From: Lomentospora prolificans
Taxonomy: Eukaryota > Ascomycota > Sordariomycetes > Microascales > Microascaceae
Direction of reading: 5' to 3'
Assembly (NCBI GenBank): GCA_029532625.1
Contig: JARFXM010000011.1
Span: forward strand, 3,857,501-3,921,500
Length of the DNA stretch: 64,000 nt
This document shows, piece by piece, positions 58,061-64,000 of the stretch. The notes beneath the pieces are model-generated. The model saw only the letters and a program-made list of their open reading frames with translations, searched no databases and had not been told where the DNA came from. Each line of letters starts with the position of its first letter. Position 1 is the stretch's first letter. The position numbers and the translations under genes are program-made.

Positions 58061-58925
58061 TCAGATGCCGTTCCTCTGGCAGCCAGACTTGTCGACGATC
58101 TCGGCGGGACACTGGACCTGCTGGAAATTGACCGAGGGGTTGTCGGCACCGCCGAACCAGTCGAATCGCCACTTGCAGCCGGCCTTGAGCTTCTCGGGGA
58201 AGCTGTCGCAGTCGGCGCCGTTGCTGATGCCTCCGTAGCGCTCGCCCCAGCCGTTTGGCGGAGATCCCCACTGGTCGGTGCAGCCGTTGAAGATACCGAC
58301 ACCACCGCCGGGCATCTACATCATCCATGTCAGCGCTTTTCTTTGTATTGGAAGTTTTCTTTTTCACCGACACAACTTTGTCTCTTTCCCCCATCTCCGC
58401 TTTCCAGTCTGATAGCAAAAGCAAAAGCCAAAAAAAAAAAAAAAAAAAAAAAAGAAAAGAAAAGGACCTATTTCAACTTACCGCAATATCAAAGTGATTC
58501 TGACCCAAATCGCCACCCGTGTTAGTCGCCTGCACAATCATCTTCTTTCCATTCACCGGCCCACTCGTAAACGTAAGCTCATAGCAAGCACAGCACCAAT
58601 CCGACTCGGTCTGGCCGTTAATCCGCACCGCGGCCCAACCATACGCAAGGTTGTCGTCGACGGCCCACGGGCTGTGGCTCGAACACATGTAGGCGCTGCC
58701 GCCGGAGTCGCACCCGGACCGGGTCGAGCCACCGTCGTTGAGCGGGTTGTCGCTCCTATCGCAGGTGCCCAGGGGTCCCTTGGCGAGGCTGCCCTTGCCC
58801 GGCCAGGCGCACGAGGGCTTACAGCAGTCCCAGTAGCGGGTCGTGGAACCGGAGCCGCTCGCTTGCGCGGAGGCGCCGATGATGAGGGGCGCGACGGCCG
58901 CGAGGGTGACGAAGATGGACTTCAT
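58061..58925 (-). CDS. GH45 endoglucanase (endo-beta-1,4-glucanase V type), secreted
   Basis: This secreted cellulase cleaves internal beta-1,4 bonds in cellulose with inversion. Exons 58482..58925 and 58061..58315 give 232 residues. A signal peptide (MKSIFVTLAAVAPLIIGASAQA) precedes the GH45 signature TTRYWDCCKPSCAW with the catalytic base Asp (about D33). It continues with CDRSDNPLNDGG, AYGWAAVRI, WCCACYELTFTSGPVNGKKMIVQATNTGGDL, and NHFDIAMPGGGVGIFNGC with the catalytic acid Asp (about D146). FDWFGGADNPSVNFQQVQCP follows. About 14 cysteines fit the family's disulfide-rich barrel. It ends soon after the catalytic domain, so there is no Ser/Thr linker or CBM1. The 166-nt intron is long for this window and carries an A20-like tract on the plus strand. 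Confidence 0.94.
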
Positions 58926-61631
58926 GGTTTCTTTTCCCTCTTTCTCGTTTCACGGGGTGTGTAAGTGAGGGCGGTGGAGAAAGGGGGGGGGGGGGAGGGG
59001 GGTGTGTGTGTGCGAGGAGGGTGAAATTGGTCGAGGTGGTCAAATGCCTAGGGGTCTATTTGACACGAGGCGACTTCTTTCTGCGAGGGAAGAGAAGAAA
59101 GGAGCAGAAACTGGAAACCCGGATAATGGTAAAGGTAGACAGGACCATATATGAAGAAGAAGAAGAAGAAGAAGAAGAAGAAAAGGGCCAAGGCGAAAGG
59201 GAGAAGGCTTGCCAAGGCCAGGTGCCCTGCCAAGTGGAATAATAATATACGCTAGAGGTGCCGCAGAAGAATTCTCCCATCTCGCCCCAATTTACAGGTT
59301 CGTGCCACGAATATGAATATGCCATTGTTGAGCTAATATGGGTGGTTCTGTCTTCGCTACGGAGACGGTCCGGACGGATCGATGTGGATTCCCCAATTCT
59401 GAGAACTCGAAAGGAGACAAGAAAACAACAAGGACGGGCAAATAGGCGCAGGCAAAGAAGGATGATATTAGGTGACGAGGTCCCGTTTTTCTTCTTCGCT
59501 TAATATCAAGCGCACATCATAATAGGCCATACTACAAGTAAATCCCCCAATCCCAGCTGTTTAGATATTAAAAGACCCTCCTCAAATAGATTCATCCCGG
59601 CTTCCCCACCGTGCAATTGATCAGGATATAATAATATAATACAAGTCGCTCAAGTTAGCTAGGCCGGGAGTGCAACATTGAAGTGCGCATCTCGTCCCCG
59701 TACGCCACGCTGCTGAGCAGATTGATCAACTGGGCTGTTTTGTCTCGATAGAGATCCCTCGATGCTGCTTTCCCTCCCGCTTCAACTCGTACCACAGTCC
59801 ACGACACGCTGGCGCACGCCGCGCCCCTAACATGATGCCAGTGGTGAAGTGGATGGATCCCTCACCCGACTTGGCCGAAAATAGAATAATACCGTCGGGT
59901 TGACTGCTGGCTGGGGCTGTGACGCGGGGATTAGCCAGCCAAGCGTGAGGCACCCCGGACGCCTGCCTTCTGCAAGGGCCTGGCCTTGAGCCCACAAGTT
60001 CGGTTCAATGTTCTTTCTGCCAGCCCTCAACTTCAACCGACGGCATCAACGACCCGCTATTTGAAACACCATCCGTCCCTGAATAGGCATTCCCTGAACA
60101 AGGAAATCCCACTGCTGGCTGGCTTTCCCCTCATGCTCTTACAAGTTCCTGGTCTGGCCGGCCCCTGCTTGCAGAAAAGCATCAATTGGAACTCGTTAGT
60201 TCTCACCAGGTCCGAAAACGCGCTACTTGTAGGTGGCTGGCCACCTCATGACGATCCCTTACATCACAATGCTCTCTCCTCATCGGTGGAAAAAAGAATA
60301 AAAAAGAATAATAATGCGATGCTCCCGCACGCTGGCTACTTGGAATTCCTCCCACGGCATGTCCATCTATTGGCTTCAAGTTCAAATGCGGGCCTAGTAA
60401 GCCGAGTGTCGACGACGGTAAAGCTCAATCTGAACTCTCCGCTCGTCTCTACGTCTGCCCAGGATAAAGAGGACGAGAGGCGATCGAAATATATCTGGAT
60501 GCAACAGTACATGTAAAAACCTCCATAACTAATCATTTGATCCCCCTCCAATATCCCAGACGTCCAATGTCATAATGTCATGGATCCCTCACAACCGGGG
60601 GGACGATTGACGTTCTCCATGGCACCCGTCAACTCCTTGCCCTCAACCCCCTCCTCCCCTAATTTAATATATATCAACCCAACCCGTGCCTCATAGCCTG
60701 GCGGCAAGTCATCCATTGTCGCCCCACGAAGATGAGCTTTCCCCGCATTTCTCCAGATGAATACTTGCCTTGTATGGCGGCACCGTTACAATACCTACTC
60801 AATGTCGCTCACCAGGTACACCCTCCCTCTGGGGTTGCGATGCGGCACGCAAGTTGCTTGTTATCCGTTCTGATCTGGCCCGGCTCTTCACACCTGCTCG
60901 CCCATTCTTTTATGGCCAAGACACTTCTGGGCTGAGCTTCGGCAATCGTGCCGACACACGAGGCTCCACCTCCACGCGCTCGCTCACTGTTCCGATATTG
61001 GATCGTAATCGTGGGCCTCGCGTGGCGAGATGCCTTGAACTTGAGATGGCAGCCTTCACAGATACAGGGCTTGTCCCCGTAGTTGGAAATCACGAGAAGA
61101 AAAGCAAGCCCATTCTGATATTTAATTTACTTTCACAACTTTTCTTTTTCTTTCCCTCTCTGGGGCTAATGTATACTGGCCGATGAGTCCAGGAACGAGC
61201 CCCAAAGATCTCCGGAAAACCGGGCCTTGACGCTGTCCTGGGAGTTTGAGACTGGGATCCCCGAGGCCAGATGACCGGATAGCCCGCAGAAGAGGACCGT
61301 TTCCACCTCCGATTCCAATTCCAAGATCAAGCCTGGCCGATTCCGCCCTTCTCCGTTCACCCTGCCTACCACTACCCGCCCTTTTGCCCCGTTTCGACTT
61401 CCTCCGCGGTTACAATCCGCCTCCTTCTCTGGCTCTAGAGTCGCCTCGGCCTCATCGTAAGCCACTCCCTCCTCTTCAGTCCCCTCACTCTCGACCTCCA
61501 CCTTCTCGCATCTGGCCCTGGCTCTCCTGAATCGTCGCTTCCACTGTCAATAAAGTCTTCAACGGTCATGTTGGCTTCGCCGCCCTGTTCAGTCTCACTT
61601 CCCCGGCCGACATCGTCTCTGGGGAAAACCT
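58926..61631. other. Intergenic region, GH45 promoter to HET-C 3' end
   Basis: This is 2.7 kb without a supportable gene. Near the GH45 start there is a G-rich run with GT repeats (about 58985..59015) and a (GAA)n tract at about 59155..59182. A 176-codon plus-strand frame at 59986..60516 has no domain. Confidence 0.5.
59155..59182 (+). repeat. (GAA)n microsatellite in GH45 upstream region
   Basis: About nine tandem GAA units lie some 230 bp upstream of the GH45 ATG. Seen directly. Confidence 0.85.
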
Positions 61632-64000
61632 CTACCATCCCCGGCGCCTGGATGCACGGTTGGACTCTGAGTCCGACTCCCTGTCTCGGCTGCGATCACG
61701 CTGGTTACCTCCCCTTTCCCCAGCATACCCCCCACCGTAACCACCTTCTCGCTGTCCGTAAGAATGACCGCCACCGTGGCCACCATATGAAGATTCCTCA
61801 CGGCCTCCATATCCACCGTGCTGCCGTCCGCCGTAAGACTCTTCTTCCCTACCGCCGTAGCCTCCATGTTGGCGCCCACCATAAGACTCTTCTTCCCTAC
61901 CGCCATAGCCTCCATGTTGGCGTCCACCATAAGACTCCTCTTGCCTACCAGAGCCTCCTTGGTGACCACCGTAAGATGACTGGTGATCACGGCGGCCATA
62001 ACCGCCACTGTAGCGGTCGTCATCATCATCGCGACGGCCGCCATAGCCACCATGGCGATTATCATCATCATCACGCCGGCTACTATAACCTCCTCGACGA
62101 TTGTCATCGTCATCGTCGCGTCGGCTGCCATAACCTCCTCGGCGGTTGTCGTTGTCATTCCCTCCTGAAGAGAAGGATTGATAGTAGCTGCTAGACTGCG
62201 ACTGTTGGTAGCCGCCGCCGCCGTCAAAACGTTGGCTTACATGGCTCTCGCTGAAGCCGCCGCCGCTGTCGTAGCGCTGAGTCGTCTCAGAACGGCCATA
62301 GCCACCGCTGTTATCGTATCTCTGGGACGATTGGGACGCGACGTAGCTGCCATCATCATCTCGTCGGAAGCTCGACTGGTTCTGAGTATAGCCTTGGCTG
62401 TCATCTTGACGGCTTGAAGTCGAGCCGCCTTCTCCACCTAGGCCAAGGAGCGAACCAGCGGCGCTCAGGATGCCGCCAATGCCGCTGTCCTCCTTCTTAG
62501 ACTTGGGTGGCTCGTAACTAGGAATCTTGACGCCAGTCTGCTGCTGTACAATGTTGGAGAAGGCACCAGTAGCGCCGCTAAGGATGCTATCGGCCACCTT
62601 GCCTGCAACCTTGTCCTCCCAGGTCTCGTCCTCGCCGAACTGCTTTCGCATCTTTAGCTTTCCGGCACAGCCATGGCCATGCCCTGTGTCTGTGACACCC
62701 TCCTTATGGTTTTCGCCGTTGCGAATACCTTCGCTAGATAACTTTTGCCGGTACTCGTCTTGTCGGCGGCCCTGCTCGTCCCACCAGTCCTGGACACACT
62801 TGAAGATGAGACGTCTGCCCTCAAGAGCACCGCCACGGGCCATGTCGCGCTGAGCAGGATGGTGAAGAACACCATTAACGATTTGATCAAGCAAACTATC
62901 GACGTTTACACTCTCGTTGTCGATGGCCTCCATAATCTGTGGTACAACCCAGGTGACAACATAAGCAGCAGCCCGGCCCGCAACTTCGTTGAGAATCTAC
63001 AAGTCTAAGCGTTAGTTCATGCCTTTGAATCTGCCAAGGGAGTTTGAATAGTAGAAACGGAAAAAGGTCGGCGAACATTAGAAAAATGGTCCTTGGAAAG
63101 CATCGAGTGAGTGGGATCAGTAGAGCGCGAGTCGTGGAATACGACGTGCTGCTCCTTCTCGCTGCTTTCAATAATCTCCTCCGAACCAGTCTTGAGCTCA
63201 GCTCCAATCTGCCGGATGATGGGCAGAATAAAAGGTGCGATGATGGAAAATATGAACATCGAGAGCTGATCTTCCAACTGCTCCAGGATCTTGGGAAGAA
63301 CGGGAATCCTCTCCATAGCGTTGGAGATGTTCTTCATCAAGTCATCGTGCCATTCAAGAACAGGCATGATTTGTTGAAACATGTTCTGTACGTATACCGT
63401 GTATTCTTCGGGCTCCTTAGGAGATACAGTCATATTCTGCATCTGGGCGTTGGTAGCGTTCTGCTGAAGCTCATCAACCTTGTTGCTCTGATGCTGTCCG
63501 CCAAAGACGCCATCTGGAATCTTGTCAAGGAGCTCCCTCAAGAAGCTGGTGTCAGCCTTGGTGCTCTGCTGAAGGGTGCCCTCAAGCTCCTCGATCTCGT
63601 TCTGAGTAAGCTTGTCGGAAACTAAGCAACTGGTAAGCCACTTGATATGACCATTTCAATACAGAGGAAGGATACCTTCACCAGTCACGGAGTGAAGAAA
63701 GTCAACACCTCCAAATGTGCCGGTAACAATGGGCCAGACCCGGTTCCGGACGCCCGCGATGCTAACCTGGGTGTTCCGGCCAACGTGGGGGAAGACATCT
63801 CGCTCGCCGAGTTCGATGAGAGCTAGCTCAATGTAGTTGCTATGGGCGAAAAAGTCTAGAGGTGGGGCCCAAGGGTTAGCCTTCGTAGACAAATGCGATA
63901 CACCAGAGTCCTGACTTTGGGGGTTGGGGGGGAGTGGTGCAACGGACCCTCGAGGCAGTGGAGAGCAGTTCCCATCAGGCGAAGAGACTCGTTGCGCTCA
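61632..64000 (-). CDS. het-c: HET-C homologue (Het-C family), 5' end beyond window
   Basis: This is homologous to Neurospora HET-C, a glycine-rich membrane or secreted protein whose alleles govern vegetative (heterokaryon) incompatibility. Homologues occur widely in ascomycetes without a known incompatibility role. Visible exons are 63948..64000 (partial), 63676..63855, 63077..63621 and 61632..62996, all GT-AG and in phase. Conserved blocks are LRLMGTALHCLEDFFAHSNY, IELALIELGERDVFPHVG, VWPIVTGTFGGVDFLHSV, LRELLDKIPDGVFGG, FQQIMPVLEWHDDLMKNI, and a hydrophobic LSMFIFSIIAPFILPIIRQI. STDPTHSMLSKDHFSN is followed by VVPQIMEAIDNE. The C-terminal about 260 residues are Gly/Tyr/Ser/Arg/Asp-rich repeats. 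The N-terminal signal-peptide region is outside the window. Confidence 0.92.
61797..61940 (-). repeat. Three tandem 48-bp units in the HET-C tail
   Basis: Three consecutive copies encode the same 16-residue unit EESYGGRQHGGYGGRE; the DNA copies differ only at a few synonymous or near-synonymous positions. They are flanked by a diverged fourth partial unit (ESSYGGHGGG). Confidence 0.9.
61990..62147 (-). repeat. Second tandem array in the HET-C tail (RGGYxSRRDDDD units)
   Basis: Three to four units of 14-15 residues such as NRRGGYGSRRDDDDD alternate basic, Gly-Tyr and polyaspartate blocks. They are less perfect than the 48-bp array. Confidence 0.8.

Noticed and set aside
61595..62227. 210-codon Met/Ala/Thr-rich minus-strand frame
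   Set aside because: It is an alternate frame of the HET-C repeats; low-complexity composition mirrors the tandem DNA repeat.
1..64000. CRISPR array, defence island, phage or secondary-metabolite cluster
   Set aside because: There are no spaced direct repeats, Cas-like or phage proteins, nor PKS/NRPS/terpene core enzymes. The genes are eukaryotic housekeeping with introns.

Overview
This is fungal nuclear DNA, almost certainly from a filamentous ascomycete (Pezizomycotina, most likely a Sordariomycete). Genes are mostly interrupted by 50-100 nt GT-AG introns with CTAAC/CTGAC-like branch sites. The gene set is fungal: a trifunctional HIS4/his-3 enzyme, BTA1 betaine-lipid synthase, a HET-C homologue, a GH45 endoglucanase, RSC4 and CKS1. 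I see no rRNA, convincing tRNA, CRISPR array, intact transposon or bacterial-type operon.

Layout. The first 25 kb is gene-dense: the 3' end of CFT1 (+), a Pal1-like gene (-), USB1 (+), ERO1 (-), CKS1 (-), RSC4 (+), a GH36/raffinose-synthase-like enzyme (-) divergent from the mitochondrial processing peptidase beta subunit (+), then HIS4 (-) divergent from TAF9 (+). From 25 to 44 kb come PAH1 lipin (-), a large membrane FN3/coiled-coil protein (-), CMC1-like twin Cx9C protein (+), a D-amino-acid oxidase (-), an unnamed membrane-tailed protein (+), UTP11 (-) and a GPI-type cysteine-rich protein (-). The stretch from about 45.3 to 51.5 kb has no intact gene and holds the decayed remains of an Ecm33/Sps2-like receptor L-domain gene. 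BTA1 (-), a weakly supported hypothetical gene (-), the GH45 cellulase (-) and HET-C (-, cut by the window end) close the window.

The genes do not form a cluster or pathway. They are mostly housekeeping: pre-mRNA 3' processing and U6 snRNA maturation, oxidative folding, chromatin and transcription, mitochondrial import and assembly, histidine synthesis, membrane lipids and ribosome biogenesis. Two secreted or carbohydrate-active enzymes and one recognition gene are scattered among them. I reconstructed exon structures by hand from splice signals and protein-family continuity; exon coordinates are given in the entries.

I did not find a convincing undescribed system. The observations most worth a second look are the L-domain pseudogene inside the gene-poor block, the repeat-rich HET-C tail, a GC-AG intron in USB1, the ERO1 C-terminal VDEL tail, and a Gcn4/CPC1-type site touching the HIS4 start codon.
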